The notes beneath the pieces were generated by a model that saw only the letters and a program-made list of their open reading frames with translations, did no database searches and was not told the origin of the DNA. From Eubacteriales bacterium (GTDB lineage Bacteria > Bacillota > Clostridia > Lachnospirales > Lachnospiraceae): a stretch of 64,000 bases of DNA. A program made the translations under genes and the position numbers. Numbering within the stretch: position 1 is the stretch's first letter; each line of letters opens with the position of its first letter. Of this stretch, positions 1-7,616 are shown piece after piece. The stretch is from NCBI GenBank assembly GCA_030524715.1, contig JAUNGB010000019.1:1-64000 (forward strand). The letters run 5' to 3'.

Positions 1-2388
1 GAAGCAAAATGGCGCACCAACTGGGAAAAGAACCCGGTAAACGTCAACGATGGAAAAAAACCGAAATATTACTGTCTGGATATGTTCCCATATCCGTCAG
101 GCAACGGACTTCACGTAGGACACTGGAGAGGCTACGTTATCTCCGATGTTTGGAGCCGTTATAAAATGCTTCAGGGATATTACCTGATCCACCCGATGGG
201 ATGGGATGCATTCGGCCTTCCGGCAGAAAACTACGCCATCAAAATGGGCGTGCACCCTGCAATTTCCACCGCAGAAAACGTAAAGAATATCAAATCGCAG
301 ATCAACGATATCGCTGCGATCTATGACTGGGATATGGAGGTTAACACCACAGACCCGAATTTCTACAAATGGACCCAGTGGATTTTCGTAAAAATGTTCA
401 AAGAAGGTCTTGCATACGAAAAAGAATTTCCAATTAACTGGTGTCCGTCCTGTAAGACAGGCCTTGCAAATGAAGAGGTTGTCAACGGCTGCTGCGAACG
501 CTGCGGCGCTACCGTTACCAAGAAAAACCTCCGCCAGTGGATGCTTCGTATTACCAAATATGCAGACCGTCTCTTAAATGACCTTGATAAGCTTGACTGG
601 CCGGAAAAAGTAAAGAAAATGCAGACAGACTGGATTGGCAAATCCTATGGTGCGGAAGTAGACTTCCCGGTAGACGGAAGAGAAGAGAAGATTACCGTTT
701 ATACCACCAGACCGGACACCCTGCACGGCGCTACCTTTATGGTACTCGCTCCGGAACACGCGCTGGCAGCCGGCCTTGCAACTCCGGAAACTCAGGAGGC
801 CGTAGACAAATACATCTACGACGCATCCATGAAGTCCAACGTAGATCGTCTTCAGGATAAAGAAAAGACAGGCGTCTTCACCGGAAGCTATGCCATTAAC
901 CCGTTAAACGGCAAAAAAATCCCCATCTGGCTGTCAGACTATGTACTGGCTGATTATGGTACAGGCGCGATCATGTGCGTACCTGCCCATGATGACCGTG
1001 ACTTTGAATTTGCTACAAAGTTTAATATTCCGATCATCCAGGTAATTGCCAAGGACGGAAAAGAAATTGAAAATATGACAGAGGCTTACACGGATGCTTC
1101 CGGTACCATGATCAACTCCGGAGACTGGAACGGCATGGAATCCGCGGTTCTGAAAAAAGAGGCTCCGATCATGATCGAAAAGATGGGCATCGGACGCAAG
1201 ACTGTCAACTACAAGCTTCGTGACTGGGTATTCTCCCGTCAGCGTTACTGGGGCGAGCCGATTCCGATCGTACACTGCCCGAAATGCGGCGCTGTTCCGG
1301 TACCGGAAGACCAGCTTCCGCTGACTCTGCCGGAGGTAGAAAGCTACCAGCCTACAGGAACCGGAGAATCTCCGCTTGCCGCTATTGACGAGTGGGTAAA
1401 CACCACCTGTCCGTGCTGCGGCGCACCGGCCAAACGCGAGACAAATACCATGCCGCAGTGGGCAGGCTCTTCCTGGTATTTCCTGCGTTACGTAGACAAT
1501 AAGAACGACAAAGAACTGGTATCCAAAGAAAAAGCAGACAAATACCTTCCGGTAGATATGTATATCGGCGGCGTAGAGCATGCGGTACTGCATCTTCTGT
1601 ATTCCAGATTCTATACAAAGTTCCTGTATGATATCGGCGTAATTGATTTTGACGAGCCGTTTACCAAGCTGTTCAATCAGGGTATGATCACTGGTAAGAA
1701 CGGTATCAAGATGAGTAAGTCCAAAGGAAATGTCGTTTCCCCGGATGATCTGGTTCGTGATTACGGCTGCGACTCCTTGAGAATGTACGAGCTGTTTGTA
1801 GGACCGCCGGAACTGGATGCAGAATGGGATGACCGTGGTATCGACGGTGTTTCCCGTTTCCTGAAGCGTTTCTGGAATCTTTCTCTTGACAGCATTGAAA
1901 AAGATGTTCCTGCAACACCGGAAATGGTAAAAACCCGCCACAGAATGGTTCACGATATTACCCAGCGTCTGGAAAGCTTCAGCCTGAACACCGTTATTTC
2001 CGGCTTTATGGAATATAACAACAAGCTGATCGATATCGCTAAGAAGTCCGGCGGCGCAGTTGATAAAGAAACCATTGAAACAGCCGTTATCCTGCTGGCA
2101 CCCTTTGCTCCTCACATTGCAGAAGAGCTGTGGGAGAGACTGGGCCATACAGATTCCGTATTCCATACCCAGTGGCCTGCACATGATGAAGAAGCCATGA
2201 AGGACGACGAAATCGAGGTTCCGGTACAGATCAACGGAAAAACAAAAGCAGTCATCAGTATTCCTGCTGAGATTTCCAAAGAAGACGCCATTGCAAAGGG
2301 CAAAGAGGCTATCGCTGACAAGCTTACCGGCAATGTCGTTAAAGAAATCTATGTACCGAAGAAGATCATCAATATTGTAATGAAATAA
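1..2388 (+). CDS. leuS: Leucyl-tRNA synthetase, 5' end missing
   Basis: Charges tRNA-Leu with leucine in the cytoplasm (class Ia synthetase). The reading frame is open from base 1, so the gene begins before the window. The first visible codons read EAKWRTNWEKNP, and the ATG at 82 is internal. Seen: the HIGH-type motif HVGHWRGY soon after position 100, paired zinc-type cysteines (CPSCKTG, CCERCG), the CP1 editing region with TTRPDTLHGATF and GTGAIMCVPAHDDRDFEF, and the KMSKS loop at 1708-1722. The C-terminal end is complete. A strong hairpin terminator follows directly. Family membership is certain from these motifs. Only the N-terminal tens of residues are missing. Confidence 0.97.
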   Translation, partial: EAKWRTNWEKNPVNVNDGKKPKYYCLDMFPYPSGNGLHVGHWRGYVISDVWSRYKMLQGYYLIHPMGWDAFGLPAENYAIKMGVHPAISTAENVKNIKSQINDIAAIYDWDMEVNTTDPNFYKWTQWIFVKMFKEGLAYEKEFPINWCPSCKTGLANEEVVNGCCERCGATVTKKNLRQWMLRITKYADRLLNDLDKLDWPEKVKKMQTDWIGKSYGAEVDFPVDGREEKITVYTTRPDTLHGATFMVLAPEHALAAGLATPETQEAVDKYIYDASMKSNVDRLQDKEKTGVFTGSYAINPLNGKKIPIWLSDYVLADYGTGAIMCVPAHDDRDFEFATKFNIPIIQVIAKDGKEIENMTEAYTDASGTMINSGDWNGMESAVLKKEAPIMIEKMGIGRKTVNYKLRDWVFSRQRYWGEPIPIVHCPKCGAVPVPEDQLPLTLPEVESYQPTGTGESPLAAIDEWVNTTCPCCGAPAKRETNTMPQWAGSSWYFLRYVDNKNDKELVSKEKADKYLPVDMYIGGVEHAVLHLLYSRFYTKFLYDIGVIDFDEPFTKLFNQGMITGKNGIKMSKSKGNVVSPDDLVRDYGCDSLRMYELFVGPPELDAEWDDRGIDGVSRFLKRFWNLSLDSIEKDVPATPEMVKTRHRMVHDITQRLESFSLNTVISGFMEYNNKLIDIAKKSGGAVDKETIETAVILLAPFAPHIAEELWERLGHTDSVFHTQWPAHDEEAMKDDEIEVPVQINGKTKAVISIPAEISKEDAIAKGKEAIADKLTGNVVKEIYVPKKIINIVMK

Positions 2389-2399
2389 GCGTAAAAGAG

Positions 2400-2443
2400 A
2401 GCCTAACCCTTTGAAATATAAGGAGTTAGGCTTTTACTTTTAT
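2400..2443 (+). terminator. Rho-independent terminator of leuS
   Basis: An 8-bp perfect stem, AGCCTAAC (2400-2407) pairing with GTTAGGCT (2425-2432), is followed by a T-rich run. It lies 11 bases after the leuS stop and marks the edge of the conserved core before an accessory island begins. Confidence 0.85.
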
Positions 2444-2453
2444 TTCATTGATA

Positions 2454-2495
2454 CTAAATCAGCTTTTTGGTTTTCTCGCCTTGATATACTGGCAT
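2454..2495 (-). pseudogene. Possible remnant of an integrase N-terminus
   Basis: On the minus strand an ATG at 2495 opens 13 codons, MPVYQGEKTKKLI, then TAG. Many tyrosine integrases of Firmicute integrative elements begin with a very similar MPVY...EKT... string, so this may be what is left of an integrase after a deletion. The similarity covers only a few residues and is from memory, so this is inference. It lies just downstream of the regulator remnant on the same strand, the usual order in small integrative elements. Confidence 0.25.
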
Positions 2496-2510
2496 TGTAT
2501 CATCTTCCTT

Positions 2511-2687
2511 TCATTCTGTCCGGGCAGGGTGTGAAATGATCGGAGCAAGGCAACGCTTACGATCAGACTTTTTTGCTAACGATTCTATTTGTTCTATAGC
2601 TTTATCCCGGCCTATGTCATTCAATTCTTCAAAGGTACTTATTATTCTTTCAACTTTCTTTGTAAACTTGATGGTAATTCGCGAAAT
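2511..2687 (-). pseudogene. Remnant resembling the C-terminal tail of an XRE-type repressor
   Basis: The minus strand is open from 2687 to a TGA at 2511 with no convincing start codon. The translation contains VERIISTFEELNDIGRDKAI followed by EQIESLAKK, an amphipathic helical tail. Similar tails (ELND.G..KA....) end many phage or ICE XRE repressors, so I read it as a truncated regulator whose DNA-binding half is lost. A 72-aa plus-strand frame across the same DNA (2536-2754) has no ribosome binding site and looks like chance. Confidence 0.3.
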
Positions 2688-2750
2688 TTACATGTTCTTT
2701 TATGCAGCAAGTAACATTACAGATGATACAATGAAGAAGGAGATATGTGC

Positions 2751-3284
2751 ATGAATATTACAAAATGTAAAGCAATCGTCGGGATATCAGCGATTAGCGC
2801 AATTTGCGGGAGCCTTGTTACTGGAAAAGTGATAAAACTGTTAAACACTCGGTTGAATAACAATAGAGTGGGGGTGATGACTCAGAAAGAAAATGGTAGG
2901 AAATATTATGCTCAGGTTATAAGACAGTTGAGATGGCGTTTGGACGATGCATATCAACAAATGCAGCAGGGACAACTCCGTTATGCGCTATATGATGCTT
3001 ATGTAGTATTTGAAGGAACTATGAAAATACTTATTCAGAGCGTATATGGCACTGAGGATATCGGAGATGATGCACTGCAAAATATGAAAATTTGTGAGCA
3101 GGAACATTTACTTGGTAATGATAAAGAATTCATCGGAAGATTACGGGAGGTTATTCATATATGCAGGATTAGTTTACATGACATTGCTGTACAAAATAGT
3201 CTGAATCACGGTAAAGTGCATTTCGCTATTATGCAGGTTAAGGAGTTATTGAATTTGGCTGAAGAGATATTAGTGAAGGCTTAG
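2751..3284 (+). CDS. Unrecognised protein with N-terminal hydrophobic segment and helical HEPN/DUF4145-like body
   Basis: 177 residues. The ATG at 2751 is preferred over the one at 2745 because AAGGAG (2737-2742) is then 8 bases away. A hydrophobic stretch lies near residues 9-28 (IVGISAISAICGSLV...), followed by an all-helical body containing RYALYDAYVVFEGTMKILI and, near the end, REVIHICRISLHD. The layout recalls HEPN/DUF4145 proteins, where an Arg...His motif sits in a similar position, but the canonical motif is not clear and I do not assign a function. It lies in the accessory island, is AT-rich compared with leuS, stands alone, and is closed by a strong terminator. Confidence 0.7.
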   Translation: MNITKCKAIVGISAISAICGSLVTGKVIKLLNTRLNNNRVGVMTQKENGRKYYAQVIRQLRWRLDDAYQQMQQGQLRYALYDAYVVFEGTMKILIQSVYGTEDIGDDALQNMKICEQEHLLGNDKEFIGRLREVIHICRISLHDIAVQNSLNHGKVHFAIMQVKELLNLAEEILVKA

Positions 3285-3286
3285 GA

Positions 3287-3346
3287 CAAAAGGTATGGCA
3301 GAAACTTACGAAAGAATGGATATACAGTTTCTGCCATACCTTTTTG
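3287..3346 (+). terminator. Long-stem bidirectional terminator
   Basis: AAAAGGTATGGCAGAAACT (from 3288) pairs with its complement at 3326-3344, with a 20-base loop and a T run. It immediately follows the stop of the preceding gene. On the opposite strand it can also serve the convergent XRE gene. Confidence 0.85.
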
Positions 3347-3382
3347 CCGAATTGAGTCACAAGAGTAGTGATGTCTGTCATA

Positions 3383-3649
3383 TTATGTCATAGATCGAAA
3401 ATCAAAAATTGTGTTCATGTCGCATTCCAAAATATGACAACAGGCAAATAAAAAGGAAACCGTAGGGTTTTGAGTCCCTTTTTCAATACGGTTGTATGAA
3501 TAGATGGAAATATCAATTCCACTGATTTGAAGTCTTGCAACCATATCAGTCTGTTTGATGTTCATAGACTTGCGCAATCTCGCAATGTTTTTCCCTAAAT
3601 CTATATCGTTTATCTGAATAACACGATCAATACTTTCTTGGCTCTTCAT
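3383..3649 (-). CDS. XRE-family (Cro/CI) transcriptional regulator
   Basis: 88 residues from the ATG at 3649, chosen because GGAGG lies 7 bases upstream. A longer start at 3667 lacks a site. The helix-turn-helix covers roughly residues 25-80: NIARLRKSMNIKQTDMVARL, then a recognition segment ISIYSYNRIEKGTQNPTVSF, then LFACCHILECDMNTIFDF. It is a single-domain DNA-binding protein. It is divergent from the DUF4230 gene, and an inverted repeat ATTGCA-N6-TGCAAT lies between them over that gene's promoter, so it probably controls that promoter and perhaps its own. Function beyond DNA binding is unknown. Confidence 0.85.
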   Translation of the reverse strand: MKSQESIDRVIQINDIDLGKNIARLRKSMNIKQTDMVARLQISGIDISIYSYNRIEKGTQNPTVSFLFACCHILECDMNTIFDFRSMT

Positions 3650-3694
3650 TGTTGTACCTCCACGCAATATTTTATGTATAATTGATAAAAAATA

Positions 3695-3724
3695 ATTGCA
3701 CGAGAATGCAATAAATGGTATTAT
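3695..3724 (+). promoter_or_regulatory. Promoter with overlapping palindromic operator for the DUF4230 gene
   Basis: -35 TTGCAC (3696-3701), a 17-base spacer and -10 TATTAT (3719-3724). The inverted repeat ATTGCA-CGAGAA-TGCAAT covers the -35, a classic place for repressor binding. The XRE gene just upstream and divergent is the natural candidate regulator. That link is inference. Confidence 0.6.
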
Positions 3725-3845
3725 AGAAGTGCAGGAGGGAAAAGAAACACATACAATCGATCACAGATTAGGAACGGTTGGTAGTTTTAGCAGTACATTG
3801 CGGATATGATGCCATAAGAAAATGTACAGGAGGAATTGAGAAGTT

Positions 3846-4478
3846 ATGAGAAAACCAAATCTAGAGACGTCAAGAAATAATGGGAAAATTATGTTTATCA
3901 AACAATTTTTTACTCGCAAATTAATAGCGGGGATTATAATTGTTTTAGTCATTGCAGGAATTATAATAGGAGTACAAAAATTTATTTCTTCCGTTAGCAA
4001 GACTACTAAAATAGGGTTTGAAGACATTGGAGAATTGGCTACACAATCTGTTTATTGCACGGAAGTAAACGTTACAGACGCATCAAGAAAACTATTTGGT
4101 GTTGATATTCCGTTTACACAGAGCAAATATATTTATAGTTATGATATAGTGATTAAAGCAGGTTACGATTTTGAAGAAATTGGATGGGACATAGATAAAA
4201 CTACTATTAAAGTTAAATTGCCGGAGGTTCAAATATTAAGTAGTGAAATAAATATGGATTCATTTAAATTGTACCACGAAGAAGAAAGCGTTTTCCGACA
4301 AATTACAATGTCGGAAAATAATGCTGCAATAAAATCAATGAAAGAAAACGCTGAAGAAAACGCTATTGCCAATGGGTTATTGGATAATGCCCGTTGTAAT
4401 GCGGAAACAATATTGACTAGTTTTTTTGCAAATGCATATAATTTGGAAAAATATGAGATAATTTTTGAAGGTAAGTAG
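3846..4478 (+). CDS. DUF4230 single-pass membrane protein
   Basis: 210 residues. After a short basic N-terminus (or from the second Met, MFIKQFF) there is a membrane helix at about residues 27-49 (LIAGIIIVLVIAGIIIGVQ). The rest would be outside the cell. The body matches DUF4230: a predicted beta-rich stretch YSYDIVIKAGYDFEEIGWDI followed by TTIKVKLPEVQILSSEINMD, then a long amphipathic helix and a C-terminal ...ILTSFFANAYNLEKYEIIFE. DUF4230 has no established biochemical role. AGGAGG lies 12 bases before the ATG. A tiny membrane peptide follows 11 bases downstream and may be co-expressed. AT-rich, in the accessory island. Confidence 0.8.
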   Translation: MRKPNLETSRNNGKIMFIKQFFTRKLIAGIIIVLVIAGIIIGVQKFISSVSKTTKIGFEDIGELATQSVYCTEVNVTDASRKLFGVDIPFTQSKYIYSYDIVIKAGYDFEEIGWDIDKTTIKVKLPEVQILSSEINMDSFKLYHEEESVFRQITMSENNAAIKSMKENAEENAIANGLLDNARCNAETILTSFFANAYNLEKYEIIFEGK

Positions 4479-4489
4479 GAAGTGTACGT

Positions 4490-4582
4490 ATGAAGAAATT
4501 CTTAAATATTTTCTTAAGGGTATTAATTATCTTTGTCGTAACTATTTCATTAATCTATCTTATATTATTTTTATCAGCTTGA
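4490..4582 (+). CDS. 30-residue single-helix membrane peptide
   Basis: An ATG at 4490 follows a weak AGGAAG site and opens 30 codons: MKKFLNIFLRVLIIFVVTIS and then LIYLILFLSA, ending at TGA 4580-4582. Two lysines precede an almost wholly hydrophobic helix, as in small membrane regulators or type I toxin-like peptides. Its position 11 bases behind the DUF4230 gene suggests one transcript. No homologue is recognised, and coding status rests on the ribosome binding site and composition. Confidence 0.45.
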   Translation: MKKFLNIFLRVLIIFVVTISLIYLILFLSA

Positions 4583-4701
4583 TGATAATAGAGTGAGTAG
4601 AAGGCTGGGAATCATAATTCTTTTACATACATTTAACTGGTAAAAAAACAGATAATGGTAAAATTATTTTTGAAATAGGCAATGGATGGAGGTGGCTTCT
4701 T

Positions 4702-5007
4702 ATGTTCTTAATGACGGTAATTATTCTGATAGTTTTGGGAGTTATAGGATTCTATATTACGAAAAGATATGATATGAGCGAAAAAACAGACAAAGGAATA
4801 GAAGTCTGTTATTGGAAATTAAGTTACAGGCGAAAATTCATCAGAACATTGTGGTTTATTCCTGTATCTATTATTATAATTATAGCATTTTATAAGCAAT
4901 CCCAATCATATACTTTTGCAGGGATAATTGGCGCTATGCTTTTTATATTAACTTTTGTTCAAGCTATCTATAATTACAAAAAATGGAAAAATGAAATTGA
5001 GTCATAG
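4702..5007 (+). CDS. Small three-helix membrane protein, function unknown
   Basis: 101 residues with GGAGG upstream of the ATG at 4702. Membrane segments lie at about residues 2-19 (FLMTVIILIVLGVIGFYI), 50-63 (WFIPVSIIIIIAF) and 70-90 (FAGIIGAMLFILTFVQAIY), with a basic loop between the first and second (KLSYRRKFIRT). The length and pattern recall SdpI/immunity-type small membrane proteins, but there is no diagnostic motif and I do not assign it. AT-rich, last gene before the first copy of the 231-bp direct repeat. Confidence 0.65.
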   Translation: MFLMTVIILIVLGVIGFYITKRYDMSEKTDKGIEVCYWKLSYRRKFIRTLWFIPVSIIIIIAFYKQSQSYTFAGIIGAMLFILTFVQAIYNYKKWKNEIES

Positions 5008-5044
5008 AATTTGTCCGGATTCTGACATTGACAAGAAAAAATAA

Positions 5045-5096
5045 GAGATAGCCGTTCCTGAACTTTGACAAGAGCAGGATGGCTATTTCTTATTTT
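5045..5096. terminator. Hairpin terminator, left repeat copy
   Basis: GATAGCCGTTCCTG pairs with CAGGATGGCTATTTC and is followed by TTATTTTT. The equivalent hairpin in the right copy has CAGGACGGC, so one change keeps pairing as a G-U pair. It would stop transcription from the small membrane protein gene upstream. Confidence 0.75.
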
Positions 5097-5179
5097 TCAA
5101 ATCTCAGTACAAATGGTTTTCGCCTCAGAGCGTGTTTGAAAATTACTCTGACGGGCGAAATAGTGTATACATCCTACTA

Positions 5180-5273
5180 TCACAAAATCCTCGTTGTCCA
5201 CTTACTGCAGTCCCACACATCCGACACCACATCCTGATAGAACTCCGGCTCATGGCAGATGAGAAGGATGCCT
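5180..5273 (-). pseudogene. Duplicated 3' tail of the ABC-F gene (last about 31 codons)
   Basis: The part of the left repeat corresponding to 7754-7847 is the end of the ABC-F coding sequence (EFYQDVVSDVWDCSKWTTRI and its stop). Homology stops at about 5273, after which the sequence is unrelated. There is no start and no upstream part, so it cannot make a protein. It is a footprint of the event that placed the ATPase/TOPRIM module here. Confidence 0.85.
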
Positions 5274-5391
5274 TAACAGTTGCTTTCTGCAATGATACTG
5301 GGTCAGATTTGAACGAAAAAGTGGGGCGATTTTACGGAAGAACCATTTTTTTATTGAAATCTTTCAATTCTCGAGAACAATAAAATAATAT

Positions 5392-5452
5392 CGTTAAAAA
5401 GATTAACGAAATCAGAATAAGAATTGACTTAACGGAAATCCTAACATATAAT
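5392..5452 (+). promoter_or_regulatory. Promoter and probable operator of the ATPase/TOPRIM operon
   Basis: -35 TTGACT (5424-5429), exactly 17 bases, then -10 TATAAT (5447-5452). A perfect inverted repeat CGTTAA-AAAGA-TTAACG lies at 5392-5408, and a third TTAACG half-site at 5429-5434 overlaps the -35. The longer direct repeat TTAACGAAATC / TTAACGGAAATC supports a bound regulator. No regulator gene is inside the repeats, so the protein would have to come from elsewhere. Confidence 0.7.
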
Positions 5453-5481
5453 AAAAGAAAAAGCAAAGGGGGTATATTGCA

Positions 5482-6870
5482 ATGCGTCATATCATTCGTC
5501 TGGTAGCGATGGAAATAGAGAATATTAAAAACGTTGGATATGGCAGGCTGGAGTTCTCCCAGGGAAAGAGCGGAAGTATCTTGGGGATCTACGGACAGAA
5601 CGGTTCCGGGAAAACGGTAGTTGTGGACTGCATGGTACTTCTGAAATGTCTGCTTTCCGGAAGGCGGATACCGTCTCATTTTTATCATTATATCAATGTG
5701 CTCAGCAAGAGCGGCCATGTTACTTATGAATTTGAGATCCGGGCAGATGAAGGCACTGTGTTCGTACAATATGAAGTGGAGTTGACAAAGAACGGAGAGA
5801 ACAACTTCTGCCTGAGTGGGGAAAAGCTCAGCATGAAGAAGCTGGAAGAGGGGAAACAGACACGTCTGACGCCTGTTTTTGATTATCGCAAAGGAGAGAA
5901 AGAGTTGTTCCGCCCGTTGAAATACTATTCCGTTTTTGAGAGAGAGATGGAGAGTATGGTAGCTCTGGGCATAGCGCAGCAGACTGCAGAGAATTTCAAT
6001 GAGGAGAAACAGGTCCCGGAAATTGGTTCCTTCCTGTTCTCAAAAAAAGCGCAGGAAGTGTTTGGGAAAGTACAAGGGGAAGCTGGAAAAATATATGCGC
6101 TCACAAAACCACTGCAGAATTATGGATTGTATGACATGGCAGTGATTGAGAACGCATATTATGGGCTTCTGGCTCTGAATCTGGATACCATCCCTGTGAA
6201 TGTGGACTGGCCGGATGCCATGAAACCGAAGATTACGGGAATTATGCTCAAACTGACGGACATCAATGTGGTGCCGAAAGAAATTTTTCCTTATGTAAAA
6301 AGCACCATTGAGCAGATTAATGTTGTCATGGGATCCCTGGTTCCGGATATCCGGATTGAGATTTACAATGCATTTGAGAAACTAACAGAGAAGGGGAAAG
6401 ACGGGATTCAGTTTGAAGTTATTACGATCCGGGGCGAGGCACGGATTCCTCTGCTGTATGAGTCGGCCGGTATTAAGAAGCTGATTTCTATATGCAGTAA
6501 TTTGGTGGCCTGCTATAACCGAGAATCCTACTGTCTGGTCGTGGATGAACTCGATTCCGGCATCTATGAATATTTGCTGGGAGAGTGCCTGGAGGTCATG
6601 CAGGAGAAAGCGAAAGGCCAGCTGATCTTTACCTCCCATAATCTGCGCCCGTTGGAAGTCCTGCAAAATGAGTTCCTTATCTATACCACCGTCAATCCGA
6701 ATAACCGCTACATCAAATCAGCCTATATTAAAAATACGCAGAATACAAGGCTTTCCTATCTGCGGAGCATCAAACTGGGCGGTCAGAAGGAGAAACTTTA
6801 TAACGAAACAAATATCTATGAGATGGAGCTGGCGATGCGCCGGGCCGGGAAGGTAGGCGCCCATGACTAA
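5482..6870 (+). CDS. AAA-family ATPase (AAA15/AAA21, OLD/RloA-like), probable defence protein
   Basis: 462 residues. Walker A GQNGSGKT at residues 38-45, directly after an SMC-like N-terminus (VAMEIENIKNVG). Late in the chain come an ABC-signature-like segment LLYESAGIKKLISICS, Walker B LVVDELDSGIY (D355, E356) and the switch histidine in FTSHNLRPLE (H386). This is the layout of the AAA15/AAA21 ATPases found in OLD-like, AbiL, RloAB and PARIS systems. GGGGG lies ahead of the ATG. Its stop overlaps the start of the TOPRIM-like gene by 8 bases, so the two are translationally coupled. By analogy with those systems it would sense infection and gate its partner. That is inference. Which named subtype, if any, is not decided. 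Confidence 0.85.
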   Translation: MRHIIRLVAMEIENIKNVGYGRLEFSQGKSGSILGIYGQNGSGKTVVVDCMVLLKCLLSGRRIPSHFYHYINVLSKSGHVTYEFEIRADEGTVFVQYEVELTKNGENNFCLSGEKLSMKKLEEGKQTRLTPVFDYRKGEKELFRPLKYYSVFEREMESMVALGIAQQTAENFNEEKQVPEIGSFLFSKKAQEVFGKVQGEAGKIYALTKPLQNYGLYDMAVIENAYYGLLALNLDTIPVNVDWPDAMKPKITGIMLKLTDINVVPKEIFPYVKSTIEQINVVMGSLVPDIRIEIYNAFEKLTEKGKDGIQFEVITIRGEARIPLLYESAGIKKLISICSNLVACYNRESYCLVVDELDSGIYEYLLGECLEVMQEKAKGQLIFTSHNLRPLEVLQNEFLIYTTVNPNNRYIKSAYIKNTQNTRLSYLRSIKLGGQKEKLYNETNIYEMELAMRRAGKVGAHD

Positions 6871-7576
6871 AAAGATTATCCTGCTTCTGGTAGAAGGTCC
6901 TACAGATGAAGACGCTCTGGCTCTTGTGTACTCCAAACTGGTCAGGGAGCATGACCTGGAATTTGATGTTCTCCATACGGACATTACAGCGGGGGAGGAC
7001 ATGACGGTGAAATACATTGCAGATCGGATTCAGGCAGAGGTGGCAGAATATTTACGAAAGCATCCGTACATCATAAAGGAAGACATCCTGAAGGTAGTCC
7101 AGATTATTGATACCGATGGCGCTTTCATCACGACCTCCCATATTCGTCAGTCAGACACAGGGAAAACCGAATATTTTGATACTTACATTGCAGCAAAGAA
7201 TAAAGACCGGTTGATCCGGCGCAATATAAGTAAGCGGAGGATCGTCTACCACCTGATGAAATCGGAAGAAGTGGCAGATTTCCCATACGAAATTTATTAT
7301 TTTTCCAGAAACCTGGAGCATGTACTCCATGATATTTCAGAGAATCTGGATGACGATGCGAAGGAAGACCTGGCATATGAAGTTGCGATGCGGTACAAGG
7401 ACCATCCGGAAGAATTTCTTCAGTTTTTGTATGACGACGCCTTTCATGTGCCGGGAACCTATGGAGAAACCTGGGAATTTATCATGGAAGATGTAAAATC
7501 TCTTGGGAGATATTCTAATATGGCGGTATTTTTTGAGAGACTGGGGATTACAGTGGAAGAAACGGAATTGTTGTAA
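6863..7576 (+). CDS. TOPRIM-like nuclease partner of the AAA ATPase
   Basis: 237 residues. The N-terminus IILLLVEGPTDEDALAL carries the TOPRIM glutamate (E11), and VVQIIDTDGAFI carries the D-x-D pair (D83, D85). The spacing fits a compact TOPRIM fold followed by a helical C-terminal part. TOPRIM partners of AAA15/21 ATPases (RloB-like, AriB-like, OLD nuclease domains) are usually metal-dependent nucleases that act during phage infection. That role is known for the families and inferred here. It starts 8 bases inside the end of the ATPase gene. It is followed by the right copy of the direct repeat, which begins with a terminator. I do not recognise a published family that matches the whole protein. 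Confidence 0.75.
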   Translation: MTKKIILLLVEGPTDEDALALVYSKLVREHDLEFDVLHTDITAGEDMTVKYIADRIQAEVAEYLRKHPYIIKEDILKVVQIIDTDGAFITTSHIRQSDTGKTEYFDTYIAAKNKDRLIRRNISKRRIVYHLMKSEEVADFPYEIYYFSRNLEHVLHDISENLDDDAKEDLAYEVAMRYKDHPEEFLQFLYDDAFHVPGTYGETWEFIMEDVKSLGRYSNMAVFFERLGITVEETELL

Positions 7577-7616
7577 ATTTCTGGCTTACCGGCTCACAAG
7601 CTTTTCAACTTATGAA

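Larger units (their letters stand above)
5043..5273. repeat. Left copy of a 231-bp direct repeat
   Basis: Matches 7617-7847 at a constant offset of 2574 bases with no indels and only a handful of mismatches, mostly inside the hairpin and at the ends. The right copy is the 3' end of the ABC-F gene plus its downstream terminator. Together the two copies bracket the ATPase/TOPRIM module and its promoter. Confidence 0.95.

Noticed and set aside
934-2184. 416-codon open frame antisense to leuS
   Set aside because: Lies wholly inside leuS on the opposite strand, with no ribosome binding site, and its length follows from the codon bias of leuS.
2536-2754. 72-codon plus-strand frame before the 2751 gene
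   Set aside because: No ribosome binding site, overlaps the start of the next gene, and the opposite strand gives a more protein-like remnant.
5132-5383. 83-codon frame across the left direct repeat
   Set aside because: Runs antisense through the duplicated ABC-F tail, then into unrelated DNA. No ribosome binding site.
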